Shown in pieces: positions 1 to 7,591 of a stretch of 18,198 nucleotides of DNA (within the stretch, counting starts at the first letter, position 1; each line of letters opens with the position of its first letter). A model generated the notes under the pieces. The model searched no databases. It saw nothing but the letters and a program-made list of their open reading frames with translations, and was not told the origin of the DNA. Made by a program: the position numbers and the translations under genes. The stretch is taken from positions 1 through 18,198 of the forward strand of contig DAOMOP010000065.1 in assembly GCA_035444405.1 (NCBI GenBank), read 5' to 3'. The DNA comes from DAOMOP01 sp035444405. Lineage in GTDB: Bacteria > Pseudomonadota > Gammaproteobacteria > Burkholderiales > Rhodocyclaceae.

Positions 1-32
1 AGGGCATCGCTGCGGTGTTCGAGCGCGTCTGA
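1..32 (+). CDS. C-terminal end of an unidentified protein (partial)
   Basis: Reading the third frame gives the residues GIAAVFERV followed by a TGA stop at 30-32. The fragment is too short to assign to a family. It is called as coding because a clear intrinsic terminator lies 60 bases downstream on the same strand, as expected at the end of a transcription unit. Everything upstream lies outside the window. Confidence 0.4.
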   Translation, partial: GIAAVFERV

Positions 33-91
33 TCGCGCCTTTCGACCCGCAGCCGACCCGTGCAACACGGGGCGTGATGCGGTAATCGTCA

Positions 92-134
92 GACTCCCGC
101 AAGGCGTTTGTGCCGAGCGGGGGTCGTCTTTTTT
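92..134 (+). terminator. Rho-independent terminator of the upstream gene
   Basis: The arms GACTCCCGC (92-100) and GCGGGGGTC (117-125) form a nine-pair stem with one G-T wobble. A further short GGC/GCC pairing (103-105 with 112-114) fits inside the loop. The stem is followed by GTC and six T residues (129-134). This ends the gene whose tail is at 1-32 and separates it from the ATP-grasp operon. Confidence 0.7.
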
Positions 135-149
135 GGATGCTGATTCGGT

Positions 150-177
150 CCGAGCCGGCCTGTCCGACAGGGCTCGG
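150..177. repeat. Inverted repeat (hairpin) in the leader of the ATP-grasp operon
   Basis: CCGAGCC (150-156) pairs with GGCTCGG (171-177), and inside it CTGT (160-163) pairs with ACAG (167-170). No T-run follows, so it does not look like a terminator. It lies directly before a second dyad at 180-205. It could be an operator or a structured element. Its role is unknown. Confidence 0.45.
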
Positions 178-179
178 GG

Positions 180-223
180 CGAGCATGCGTGCCCGTGCAT
201 GCTCGTGATCGCATGTCGCATGC
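180..223. repeat. Nine-base perfect dyad with iterated GCATGC hexamers
   Basis: CGAGCATGC (180-188) and GCATGCTCG (197-205) are perfect inverted arms around an 8-base spacer. GCATGC occurs at 183-188, 197-202 and 218-223, and the near match GCATGT is at 211-216. Centre-to-centre steps are 14, 14 and 7 bases. The block is about 140-165 bases upstream of the start point predicted from the sigma-54-like site at 320-335, the usual distance for enhancer-binding sites. The regulatory role is an inference. Confidence 0.45.
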
Positions 224-319
224 ACCACGTCTTGGGCGCATCGTGCACGCGGCGCACCATCTGCGGGCAGCGCCACCCAATCCGATCCGGATTCCCGCGC
301 TCCCGCGTCGCCCGAACCC

Positions 320-335
320 TGGCATGTTTCTCGCT
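320..335 (+). promoter_or_regulatory. Candidate sigma-54 (-24/-12) promoter
   Basis: TGGCATG (320-326), four bases, then TCGCT (331-335) matches the sigma-54 consensus TGGCACG-N4-TTGCW at 10 of 12 positions. The invariant GG and GC are spaced by exactly ten bases. The site lies 46 bases upstream of the chosen ATG at 381. No convincing sigma-70 hexamers were seen in this leader. Chance occurrence in GC-rich DNA cannot be excluded. Confidence 0.4.
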
Positions 336-380
336 GTCACATTTTCGTCGTGCAGACGCGATGGGAGGCGGTCGAGCATC

Positions 381-1799
381 ATGGCGGTGAAGAACTTCTA
401 CGACGAGATGACCGACGAGCGTGGCGCCGTGCGGCCCCATTACGCGGCCTATGCGGCCTGGCTGGCCGAGATGCCGGCCGAGCGCATCGCCCAGAAGCGC
501 GCCGAAGCCGACGCGCTGTTTCATCGCTACGGCATCACGTTTGCGGTGTATGGCGAGGATGCCGGCACCGAGCGGCTGATTCCGTTCGACATCATCCCGC
601 GCATCATTCCGGCCGACGAATGGCGCACGCTCGCCGACGGGCTGCGGCAGCGCGTCAGGGCGCTCAATGCGTTTCTGCATGACATCTATCACGAGCAGCG
701 CATCCTCGCGGCCGGCCACGTCCCGGCCGAGCAGGTGCTGAACAACGCACAGTATCGCCCCGTCATGCAGGGTGTCGATGTGGTCGGTGACGTGTATGCG
801 CACATCGCCGGGGTCGACATCGTGCGTACCGGGGCGGGCGAGTACTATGTGCTCGAGGACAACCTGCGCGTGCCGTCGGGCGTGTCGTACATGCTCGAGA
901 ACCGCAAGATGATGATGCGGCTCTTTCCGCGTCTGTTCTCGCGCTATCGCGTCGCGCCGGTCGACCGCTACCCCGACCTGCTGCTGAACATGCTGCGCAG
1001 CGTCGCTCCGCTCGGCGTGACCGACCCGACGGTGGTGGTGCTGACGCCGGGCGCGTACAACAGCGCATACTTCGAGCACGCCTTCCTGGCCCAGCAGATG
1101 GGCGTCGAGCTGGTCGAAGGGCAGGACATGTTCGTCGACGACGGGCACGTGTACATGCGCACGACGCGCGGCCCGCAGCGCGTGGATGTGATCTACCGCC
1201 GCGTGGACGACGATTTTCTCGATCCGCAGGTGTTTCGTGCCGACTCGGTGCTGGGCGTGCGCGGTCTGCTCGATGCCTATCGGCACGGGCACGTCACGCT
1301 CGCCAACGCGGTCGGCAGCGGCGTCGCGGACGACAAGTCGATCTATCCCTACGTGCCGCAGATGATCCGCTACTACCTCGACGAGGCACCGATCCTGCAC
1401 AACGTGCCGACCCGTAACTGCCGGGACAAGGAGGATCTCGCCTACGTGCTCGCCCACCTGCACGAGCTGGTGGTCAAGGAGGTCCATGGCGCCGGCGGCT
1501 ACGGCATGCTGGTCGGGCCGGCCGCGGCGAAGGACGAGATCGCCGCGTTTCGCAAGCGCCTCGAGGCGCATCCGGAGCGCTACATCGCGCAGCCGACGCT
1601 CGCGCTGTCGGCCTGTCCGACCTTCGTCGATGCCGGCATCGCGCCGCGCCACATCGACCTGCGTCCGTTTGTGCTGTCCGGCGGCGAGATCCGGTTCGTC
1701 GCCGGCGGGCTCACGCGGGTCGCGCTGCGCGAGGGTTCGCTGGTGGTCAACTCGTCGCAGGGCGGCGGCACCAAGGATACGTGGGTGCTCGAATCGTGA
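381..1799 (+). CDS. Circularly permuted ATP-grasp protein (DUF404/DUF407, COG2308)
   Basis: This 472-residue soluble protein belongs to the circularly permuted ATP-grasp family, predicted from comparative genomics to form amide or peptide bonds with ATP. Its product and substrate are unknown. Family landmarks are VLEDNLRVPSG at about 157-167, GVADDKSIYPYVPQM at about 314-328, the glycine-rich VVKEVHGAGGYGM at 364-376, DLRPFVLSG at 426-434, GGLTRVAL at 442-449 and SSQGGGTKDTWVL at 458-470. The frame is open back to 189, but ATG 381 is preferred: it is preceded by GGGAGG (363-368) and gives the usual family length, and the upstream extension is arginine-rich and unlike the family. The alpha-E gene follows after 13 bases, so the two are almost surely one operon. 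The transglutaminase-like gene often found third in this operon is absent here, because the next gene is on the other strand. Confidence 0.9.
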   Translation: MAVKNFYDEMTDERGAVRPHYAAYAAWLAEMPAERIAQKRAEADALFHRYGITFAVYGEDAGTERLIPFDIIPRIIPADEWRTLADGLRQRVRALNAFLHDIYHEQRILAAGHVPAEQVLNNAQYRPVMQGVDVVGDVYAHIAGVDIVRTGAGEYYVLEDNLRVPSGVSYMLENRKMMMRLFPRLFSRYRVAPVDRYPDLLLNMLRSVAPLGVTDPTVVVLTPGAYNSAYFEHAFLAQQMGVELVEGQDMFVDDGHVYMRTTRGPQRVDVIYRRVDDDFLDPQVFRADSVLGVRGLLDAYRHGHVTLANAVGSGVADDKSIYPYVPQMIRYYLDEAPILHNVPTRNCRDKEDLAYVLAHLHELVVKEVHGAGGYGMLVGPAAAKDEIAAFRKRLEAHPERYIAQPTLALSACPTFVDAGIAPRHIDLRPFVLSGGEIRFVAGGLTRVALREGSLVVNSSQGGGTKDTWVLES

Positions 1800-1812
1800 A
1801 TCGGGGGACAGC

Positions 1813-2793
1813 ATGCTGAGCCGGACAGCCGATCACCTGTACTGGATGGCCCGCTACATGGAGCGGGCCGAGAACATCGCCCGCATCCTCGACGTCAATC
1901 ACCGCATGTCGCTGATGCCGCAGTCGCAGGCGCAGGCCGAGCAGACCTGGGCGGCGACGCTGCGCATCATGGGGCTCGAAGAGGCATTTCGGCAGCGTCA
2001 CGATGCGCTCAGCCCCGACGCCGTGCTCGACTTCATGATCTTCGATGCGGACAACCCGACCAGCATCCGCAGCTGCCTGCGCGCGACCCGCCAGAACGCG
2101 CATGCCGTGCGCGGCACGCTGACCTCGGAGCTGTGGGAAACCACCAACAGCACGTGGCTGAAGATGGGCCGCTTCACGGCCGAGCGCCTCGATCACGACG
2201 AGGGCATGAGCGAGTTCTTCGACTGGGTCAAGTTCCGCTCGCACCTGTCGCGCGGCGTCACGCTCGGGACGATGCTGCAGGACGAGGCGCTGCGTTTCAT
2301 CCGCATCGGCACCTTTCTCGAGCGCGCCGACAACACGCTGCGCATCCTCGACGTCAAGTACCAGCCGCTGCTGCCGGCCGGCGAGGTCGAAGGCGGGGCG
2401 GCGGATTTCTACCAGTGGAGCGCCTTGCTGCGATCGGTCTCGGCGTTCGAGGTGTACCGCAAGGTGTATCGCGACATGATCACGCCCGCGCGCGTGGCCG
2501 AGCTGATGCTGCTGCGTGTGGACATGCCGCGTTCGCTGGCGCGCTGCATGAAGGAGGTGTATGCGAACCTGCGCGCCGTCTCCAACGACCGTTCGGCCGA
2601 AACCGAGCGGCGCGCCGGGCTGCTCGAAGCGACGACGCGCTTCGGTCGCATCGACGACATCGTGCGCGAAGGCATGCACAACTACGTCGTGCGCGCGCTG
2701 GCCTCGATTCAGGATCTGGGCAACCGCATCGCCAACGACTTCCTGCTGCCGATCGGCCCGCAGGGAGGTGCCGACACGCAGGCACGGGCTTGA
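1813..2793 (+). CDS. Alpha-E domain protein (DUF403, COG2307)
   Basis: The 326-residue, mostly alpha-helical protein opens with the family hallmark MLSRTADHLYWMARYMERAE and continues with repeated acidic and arginine-rich helices. A second R(I)GTFLERADNTLRILD segment near the middle looks like an internal repeat of the N-terminal helix pair. Alpha-E proteins nearly always sit next to a circularly permuted ATP-grasp gene and are thought to be its partner, with no known biochemical activity. ATG 1813 follows a GGGGGA ribosome-binding site. The frame stays open upstream into the previous gene, but those residues are a shadow of the ATP-grasp reading frame. The gene ends 37 bases before the convergent rsgA. 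Confidence 0.9.
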   Translation: MLSRTADHLYWMARYMERAENIARILDVNHRMSLMPQSQAQAEQTWAATLRIMGLEEAFRQRHDALSPDAVLDFMIFDADNPTSIRSCLRATRQNAHAVRGTLTSELWETTNSTWLKMGRFTAERLDHDEGMSEFFDWVKFRSHLSRGVTLGTMLQDEALRFIRIGTFLERADNTLRILDVKYQPLLPAGEVEGGAADFYQWSALLRSVSAFEVYRKVYRDMITPARVAELMLLRVDMPRSLARCMKEVYANLRAVSNDRSAETERRAGLLEATTRFGRIDDIVREGMHNYVVRALASIQDLGNRIANDFLLPIGPQGGADTQARA

Positions 2794-2830
2794 CGCTCGG
2801 CCGACGGGCAGGCGGCGCCGGCTGCAGGGC

Positions 2831-3784
2831 TCACCAACCGCGCGACTGGCGCTTGGCCTGCTCGATCTCGTCGCGGATGAGGTGGTAGTGCTCGAAGCGG
2901 CGCGCGTCGATCGCGCCGCTCTCGAGCGCGGTGCGCAACGCGCAGCCAGGCTCGTTGTCGTGACGGCAGTCGCGAAAGCGGCAGTGGCCGAGATGCGCGC
3001 GAAACTCGATGAAGTGGTGGGCGAGCTCGCCGGGGTCCAGATGGGCGAGGCCGAAGGCCTGCATGCCCGGGCTGTCGACCAGCCAGCCGCCGTCGATGCG
3101 GTAGAGGCGCGCAAAGGTGGTGGTGTGCTTGCCGGAATCGAGCGCCTCGGAGATCTCGCGCGTGGCGGCCTGCGCCTCGGGGATCAGCGCATTGGTGAGG
3201 GTGGACTTGCCCATGCCCGACTGCCCGACGAAGATGCTGCGCTCGCCTTCGAGGTGGCGGCGCAGTTCGGCCGCGCCGTGCAGGGCGCTGAGCTCGACGA
3301 CGTGGTAGCCGAGGCGTGCGAATGGCGCCAGCTGCTCGCGCGCGACGGTCAGGCGCTCCTCGAGATCGGCCTTGTTGAGCACGATCAGCGTCTTCAGGCG
3401 CTCGCTCTCGGCGGCAGTGATGCAGCGTGAGACGAGCAGGTCGGAGAAGCTCGGCTCGGTGGCGACGACGACGACGACCTGGGTGAGGTTGGATGCGATC
3501 AGCTTCTCGCGGAACGCGTCCGAGCGCCACAGCAGGTTGCGTCGCGGCTCGAGGCCGACGATGACGCCCTGGTCGGCGCTGCTGCGGGCAACCCGCACGT
3601 GGTCGCCGCAGGCATAGACGCTCTTTTTGCCGCGCGGATCGCATTGCAGGGTGGCCGCGCCCGGTGCGCGCTCGCCGTCGAGGCTGACCTCGTAGTGGCG
3701 CCCGAAGGCGGCGGTGACGAGGCCGTGCAGTGTGGCGTCGCTCGGCAAGGCATGCGAGCGCTTCGAGCCGGATCCGCCCTTCAC
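2831..3784 (-). CDS. rsgA: Ribosome small-subunit GTPase RsgA
   Basis: RsgA is a circularly permuted GTPase that checks late 30S subunit assembly. The 317 residues show an N-terminal OB-fold (about 18-85), then the permuted G motifs: G4 NKAD at 137-140, G5 SAL at 166-168, G1 GQSGMGKS at 187-194, a switch-I GKHTTT at 218-223 and G3 DSPG at 237-240. A zinc finger follows with Cys268, Cys273, His275 and Cys281. GTG 3784 is chosen as start because its GTGA overlaps the TGA stop of the upstream protease gene, a typical translational-coupling arrangement, and because it gives the normal RsgA length. No in-frame ATG at the front fits better. Cytoplasmic and ribosome-associated. Confidence 0.93.
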   Translation of the reverse strand: MKGGSGSKRSHALPSDATLHGLVTAAFGRHYEVSLDGERAPGAATLQCDPRGKKSVYACGDHVRVARSSADQGVIVGLEPRRNLLWRSDAFREKLIASNLTQVVVVVATEPSFSDLLVSRCITAAESERLKTLIVLNKADLEERLTVAREQLAPFARLGYHVVELSALHGAAELRRHLEGERSIFVGQSGMGKSTLTNALIPEAQAATREISEALDSGKHTTTFARLYRIDGGWLVDSPGMQAFGLAHLDPGELAHHFIEFRAHLGHCRFRDCRHDNEPGCALRTALESGAIDARRFEHYHLIRDEIEQAKRQSRGW

Positions 3785-5031
3785 GACTGCGCGCGCAAGC
3801 GGGTGACGCGCACGACCGCCGGCGGGTGCGAATCGAAGAAGCGCGAATACAGCGGGTCGGGCGTCAGCGTCGAGGCATTGTCGCGATACAGCTTGACCAG
3901 AGCGCTGACGAGATCTTCGGGGCGTGCCTGGCGCGCCGCATAGGTGTCGGCCTCGAACTCGTGCGCGCGCGACCAGTGGCTCATCAACGGCCCGAGCGGG
4001 AAGGCGAAGGCCGGCAGCGCGAGCGAGAACAGCGCGAGCGCGACCGCGGTGCCCTGGCTGTGCATGCCCAGCCCCGCGAAGAACCACGGCTGCGTCATCA
4101 GCCACGCGAGCAGCCACAGCAGCGCCAGACCGAGCGCGGCCATGGCGACGAGGCGTTTCCATACGTGGCGATGGTGGAAGTGGCCGAGCTCGTGTGCGAG
4201 CACCGCCTCGACTTCCGCCGGTTCGAGCTTGTCGAGCAGGGTGTCGAAGAACACGATGCGCTTGGCGGCGCCGAAGCCGGTGAAGTAGGCATTGCCGTGG
4301 GCCGAGCGGCGCGAGCCGTCCATCACGAACAGGCCTTTGGAGCGAAAGCCGCAGCGCTGCAACAGCGCTTCGACGCGCGCCTTGAGCGCTTCGTCGGCGA
4401 GCGGCGTGAACTTGTTGAACATCGGCGCGATGAAGGTCGGCCAGACGAACTGCGCGACCAGGTTGAAGGCGAGCCAGAACAGCCACACGTAAAGCCACCA
4501 CAGCCCGCCCATCGCCCCCATCAGCCACAGCACCGCGAACAGCACCGGCAGGCCGATCACGGCCGAAAGCACGGCGCTGCGCGCGAGATCGGCCATGAAC
4601 AGCGCCGGGGTCATGCGGTTGAAGCCGAACCGCTTCTCGGTGACGAAGGTGCGCCAGATCGCGAACGGCAGCCCGACCAGCCCGCTCAGCACGCTCAGCG
4701 CCGCGAGCAGTGCGACGCCGTGCGCGAGGCTGCCGGGCGCGAGCACGGCGGCAAGTCCGTCGTACAGCAGCTGCAGGCCGCCGCCCAGCGTCATTGCCAG
4801 CACGAACAGCACGCCCACGCTCACGTCGGCGAGTGCGAGGCGCATGCGCGCACGCGTGTAGTCGGCCGCCTTGCGATGGGCGTCGAGGCTGATCGCGTCG
4901 GCGAACGGTGCCGGTACGCGATCGCGGTGCGCCTGCACGTGGCGAAGCTGACGCAGCATCAGCGTCGTCTTGACCAGCAGCATCAGGCACAGCGCCACGA
5001 CGAACAGCGTCGCGAAGGCTTCGGGACTCAT
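3781..5031 (-). CDS. Ste24-like M48 family membrane zinc metalloprotease
   Basis: The 416-residue protein resembles the CAAX prenyl protease 1 / Ste24 group of M48 peptidases, which in bacteria act in inner-membrane protein turnover. Several hydrophobic segments lie at about 5-22, 68-100, 104-125, 150-172 and 178-200, and two more flank the C-terminal catalytic part (about 295-345). The zinc motif HELGH is at 280-284, and the downstream third ligand is in EFEAD at 358-362. The segment before the active site contains the Ste24-type NAYFTGFG near 247-254. ATG 5031 is the only reasonable start. It heads a two-gene unit with rsgA (four-base overlap) and is divergent to orn across 75 bases. The true substrate is unknown, since bacteria lack CAAX prenylation. 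Confidence 0.9.
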   Translation of the reverse strand: MSPEAFATLFVVALCLMLLVKTTLMLRQLRHVQAHRDRVPAPFADAISLDAHRKAADYTRARMRLALADVSVGVLFVLAMTLGGGLQLLYDGLAAVLAPGSLAHGVALLAALSVLSGLVGLPFAIWRTFVTEKRFGFNRMTPALFMADLARSAVLSAVIGLPVLFAVLWLMGAMGGLWWLYVWLFWLAFNLVAQFVWPTFIAPMFNKFTPLADEALKARVEALLQRCGFRSKGLFVMDGSRRSAHGNAYFTGFGAAKRIVFFDTLLDKLEPAEVEAVLAHELGHFHHRHVWKRLVAMAALGLALLWLLAWLMTQPWFFAGLGMHSQGTAVALALFSLALPAFAFPLGPLMSHWSRAHEFEADTYAARQARPEDLVSALVKLYRDNASTLTPDPLYSRFFDSHPPAVVRVTRLRAQS

Positions 5032-5106
5032 CGGCTATCCAGGCTCGGGAAGGTGCAAACTGTGACACAATCTGCGCCTTGTTTGTTTCGGCAAAGCCCG
5101 CGGATT

Positions 5107-5658
5107 ATGGCACAGGATCAGAATCACCTCATCTGGCTGGACATGGAGATGACCGGCCTCGAACCCGACTCGGATCGCATTCTCGAGCTTGCGGTCGTCA
5201 TCACCGACGCGCAGCTCGAAACGGTCGCCGAGGGCCCCGTGCTGGCCGTGCATCAGCCCGATGCGGTGCTCGACGCGATGGACGAGTGGAACCGCAATAC
5301 CCACGGCAAGTCGGGGCTGATCGCGCGCGTGCGCGCCTCGACACTGTCGGAGGCCGACGCCGCGGCGCAGATGCTCGCCTTCGTGCAGCAATACGTCCCG
5401 GCGCGGACCTCGCCGATGTGCGGCAACTCGGTGTGCCAGGATCGGCGCTTCATGGCGCGCTGGATGCCGACGCTCGAAGCGTGGTTCCACTACCGCAACC
5501 TCGACGTGTCGACGCTGAAGGAGCTCGCGCGGCGCTGGCGCCCGGAGATCTACGAGGCGGTCAAGAAGAACGGCAGGCACGAGGCGCTCGCCGACATCTA
5601 CGAGTCGATCGGCGAGCTGCGCCACTACCGCGACACCTTCCTGCGCCTGCATGGCTGA
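5107..5658 (+). CDS. orn: Oligoribonuclease
   Basis: Orn is a DEDDh 3'-5' exoribonuclease that clears di- and short oligonucleotides, including pGpG from cyclic-di-GMP breakdown. The 183 residues match the family length (E. coli 181). The catalytic set is visible: Asp12 and Glu14 in LDMEMTG, Asp112 in CGNSVCQDRRF, His158 and Asp163 in GRHEALADIYES. The conserved DVSTLKELARRW follows the FHYR motif. ATG 5107 aligns with the E. coli N-terminus. The frame is open far upstream, but only as a shadow of the protease gene. There is no clear Shine-Dalgarno sequence. The 75-base divergent spacer holds only weak promoter-like sequence (for example ACACAAT near 5061-5070). Confidence 0.95.
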   Translation: MAQDQNHLIWLDMEMTGLEPDSDRILELAVVITDAQLETVAEGPVLAVHQPDAVLDAMDEWNRNTHGKSGLIARVRASTLSEADAAAQMLAFVQQYVPARTSPMCGNSVCQDRRFMARWMPTLEAWFHYRNLDVSTLKELARRWRPEIYEAVKKNGRHEALADIYESIGELRHYRDTFLRLHG

Positions 5659-5679
5659 GTAGCCGTACCGGCGCGCCGG

Positions 5680-5694
5680 GCCTGCAGCGCAGGC
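5680..5694. terminator. Hairpin between convergent orn and glycosyltransferase genes
   Basis: GCCTGC (5680-5685) and GCAGGC (5689-5694) form a perfect six-pair stem with a three-base loop, 22 bases after the orn stop codon. No T-run follows on either strand, so it is at best a weak or Rho-assisted 3' end. The rest of 5659-5775 shows nothing convincing. Confidence 0.25.
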
Positions 5695-5775
5695 GCGCAT
5701 GGCGCGCCGTTCGTCCTCCGGGGGCTGCGGCGGCCTGTCCCGGCGTCGCGCCTCGATACCGCGCGCGCCCCGCCG

Positions 5776-7416
5776 TCAGTCGCGCCGATACAGCCGGAAC
5801 ACCTCGAGGCGGCGTCCGCCGCCTTGCGTGAACTCCCAGATCTGCTGCCATTGCCGTGCCGGCTCCATCGTCAGCGGCAGGTCGTCGTCGTGGGCGAGCA
5901 GGAAGGGGCATGCGGTTTCGTTGTCCTCGACCTTCTCCGTGCGCAGGTTCGCGAAGTAGTCGAGCGAAGCGCGGTGGCTCGTGTTGAGCCCCAGCGCCGC
6001 CACGCAGCCGCTGCGCTCGCCGGCCAGCGCGATCGCGACGGACTCGGACATCGGCCGGTAGCTGCGGTCGTGGTCGAACCACGGCAGCAACAGCGTGACG
6101 ACCAGGCACCACAGCATGGTCATGCCCATCGCCCAGTTGGCCGGGCCGCGGTTGGGCGAGCGTGGCAGATTCCAGATCAGCACCAGCCAGATCGCGACGA
6201 TCGCGATGCCCAGCGTGGCCTGGATCAGCGTGCCTTCCAGCACGAAATCCGGGGTCAGGCGCGCGATACTGCGTGCGAGACCGGGCGGCCAGGCGTACAC
6301 CTGGGCGCTCCACGCGAGCCAGGCGAGCACGCCGAACACCGCGAAAGTCATGATCGCGAACCAGTCGAACGCATTCGCGGCGCCGCGCCGCAGCGTCGTG
6401 ACGCCGGCCGCGGCAAGCAGCGCGAACGGCGGAATCAGTGGCAGCATCACCTCGGCCGAAAAGCTGCCGTTGGCGACGATCCAGGCGAGTGCCAGCACGA
6501 TGCCCGCGAGCGGCAGGAGCCACGGCAGCCGCAGAGGCTGGCGTCGTGCGCGCCACAGGGCCCACGCCGCGATCGGCCACAGCGGCCACACGGACCAGCC
6601 CACGAGCTCCAGCAGGCGCGGCAACTGTGACCATTCGACCGGTTCGTCGAGAAGATCGGAGAGCGCGTTTCGCCACCACAGCTCGAGCAGATCCGGTGCC
6701 TGATAGCTCAGCGCGATCGGCCACAGTGCGCTCGCGGTGAGTGCCGCGCTCAGCCCCAGGATGAGCGCTCCGCTCGCGCGCGGATTGCGGCACTCCGGGC
6801 AGGCGATGGCAACGACCAGGAACAGCGGCAGCGTGATCAGCAGCCCCGCCAGCCCTGCGCTCAGAAAGGCCAGCGCGACGCCGGCGGCAGCCTGGAGACT
6901 GCCCTTGACCGGCTGGGTCGGCACGAGCGACAGACCGGCCAGCGTCAGTGCCTGCATCGTCATCAGCGCGACCATCGGCTGATTCTCGTGTGCGTGAACG
7001 ACCAGCCCCAGGGTGCCGAGCGTGAGCAGTGCGGCGGCGGTGCGCGTGTGCTTGCCGTACAAGCGCGAGGCGGCACGCGCGATCCAGAAGATCGCCAGCC
7101 CCGCGAACATCGGCGTCGCCAGCCGCGCCGCGTCGTGCAGCGGCAGCAGCCACCCCAGCGCCAGGCTCAGCAGCGCGCTCGCCCAGTAGTAGAGGGGCGG
7201 AAAAGTCGTCGCCGGTTCTCCGGCGAGCGTCGGCATCAGCAGGCCCTCGCCGCGCAGCATGCCGAGCACGCCGCTGAAGTGGCGTACGTCGTCGCCGCGC
7301 CACGGGTCGTGCCCGATCGCTCCGGGCAGCAGATACAGGGCGATCAGCAGCGTCAGCCCGGCCGCGCCGTAGAGATGGCGCTTGATCGATGAGGGGGAGG
7401 GCGGCTGGTCGTGCAT
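5776..7416 (-). CDS. GT-C fold glycosyltransferase, ArnT/PMT family (GT39/GT83-like)
   Basis: This is a 546-residue polytopic inner-membrane protein with about 11-13 hydrophobic segments. After the first membrane helix (about 15-34) the loop GHDPWRGDDVRHFSG carries the acidic residues (Asp37, Asp42, Asp43) at the place where ArnT and PMT enzymes have their catalytic DE-type motif. The following TTFPPLYYWASALL matches the family's (K)PPLYYW segment. Such enzymes move a sugar from a polyprenyl-phosphate carrier to lipid or protein on the periplasmic side, and the C-terminal part (about 450-546) is the soluble domain. The acceptor cannot be told from sequence. ATG 7416 places the first helix normally. 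It is a single gene with no sugar-biosynthesis neighbours, convergent with orn. Confidence 0.8.
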   Translation of the reverse strand: MHDQPPSPSSIKRHLYGAAGLTLLIALYLLPGAIGHDPWRGDDVRHFSGVLGMLRGEGLLMPTLAGEPATTFPPLYYWASALLSLALGWLLPLHDAARLATPMFAGLAIFWIARAASRLYGKHTRTAAALLTLGTLGLVVHAHENQPMVALMTMQALTLAGLSLVPTQPVKGSLQAAAGVALAFLSAGLAGLLITLPLFLVVAIACPECRNPRASGALILGLSAALTASALWPIALSYQAPDLLELWWRNALSDLLDEPVEWSQLPRLLELVGWSVWPLWPIAAWALWRARRQPLRLPWLLPLAGIVLALAWIVANGSFSAEVMLPLIPPFALLAAAGVTTLRRGAANAFDWFAIMTFAVFGVLAWLAWSAQVYAWPPGLARSIARLTPDFVLEGTLIQATLGIAIVAIWLVLIWNLPRSPNRGPANWAMGMTMLWCLVVTLLLPWFDHDRSYRPMSESVAIALAGERSGCVAALGLNTSHRASLDYFANLRTEKVEDNETACPFLLAHDDDLPLTMEPARQWQQIWEFTQGGGRRLEVFRLYRRD

Positions 7417-7469
7417 CCGGTGTCGTGGCCGAGGGCGCGCGGCGAGCGTCGCGCATGAATAAAAGGTGA

Positions 7470-7475
7470 ATTCTA
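7470..7475 (-). promoter_or_regulatory. Possible -10 box for the glycosyltransferase gene
   Basis: On the minus strand TAGAAT (7475 to 7470) lies 54 bases upstream of the glycosyltransferase ATG at 7416. Upstream of it is a repeated GCCGGC-AAT-GCCGGC (7476-7490), which would occupy the spacer. The -35 position has no good match. Weak call. Confidence 0.25.
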
Positions 7476-7545
7476 GCCGGCAATGCCGGCCGATGATTCG
7501 CTCGCCGCCGGCCGTGCGGTGGCAAGCGGCCGGCCGGGCCAACAA

Positions 7546-7569
7546 AAAAGGCAGCCGAGGCTGCCTTTT
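7546..7569 (-). terminator. Intrinsic terminator of rpmE (near-symmetrical)
   Basis: AAAAGGCAGCC (7546-7556) and GGCTGCCTTTT (7559-7569) form an eleven-pair stem with a two-base loop. Read on the minus strand it follows the rpmE stop codon by about 22 bases and ends in a T-run (A residues 7544-7549 of the plus strand). Its U/A-flanked symmetry means it could also stop plus-strand transcription. Confidence 0.85.
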
Positions 7570-7591
7570 CGAACCACTGTTGGGCTGCGTG

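Noticed and set aside
189..380. N-terminal extension of the ATP-grasp protein from an ATG at 189
   Set aside because: The extension is Arg/Pro-rich, overlaps the palindromes and the putative promoter, and has no ribosome-binding site. ATG 381 gives the family length.
2831..5068. A 745-codon minus-strand open frame spanning the protease and rsgA
   Set aside because: Only its last 317 codons are rsgA. The front part is an arginine-rich shadow of the protease gene, so this is not a fusion protein.
3730..5658. A 642-codon plus-strand frame ending in orn
   Set aside because: Residues before the Met at 5107 are antisense to the protease and have no Orn-like sequence. Orn starts at 5107.
7546..7569. 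Possible repeat or attachment site
   Set aside because: The position after rpmE, the A/T-flanked stem and the tiny loop are those of an intrinsic terminator.
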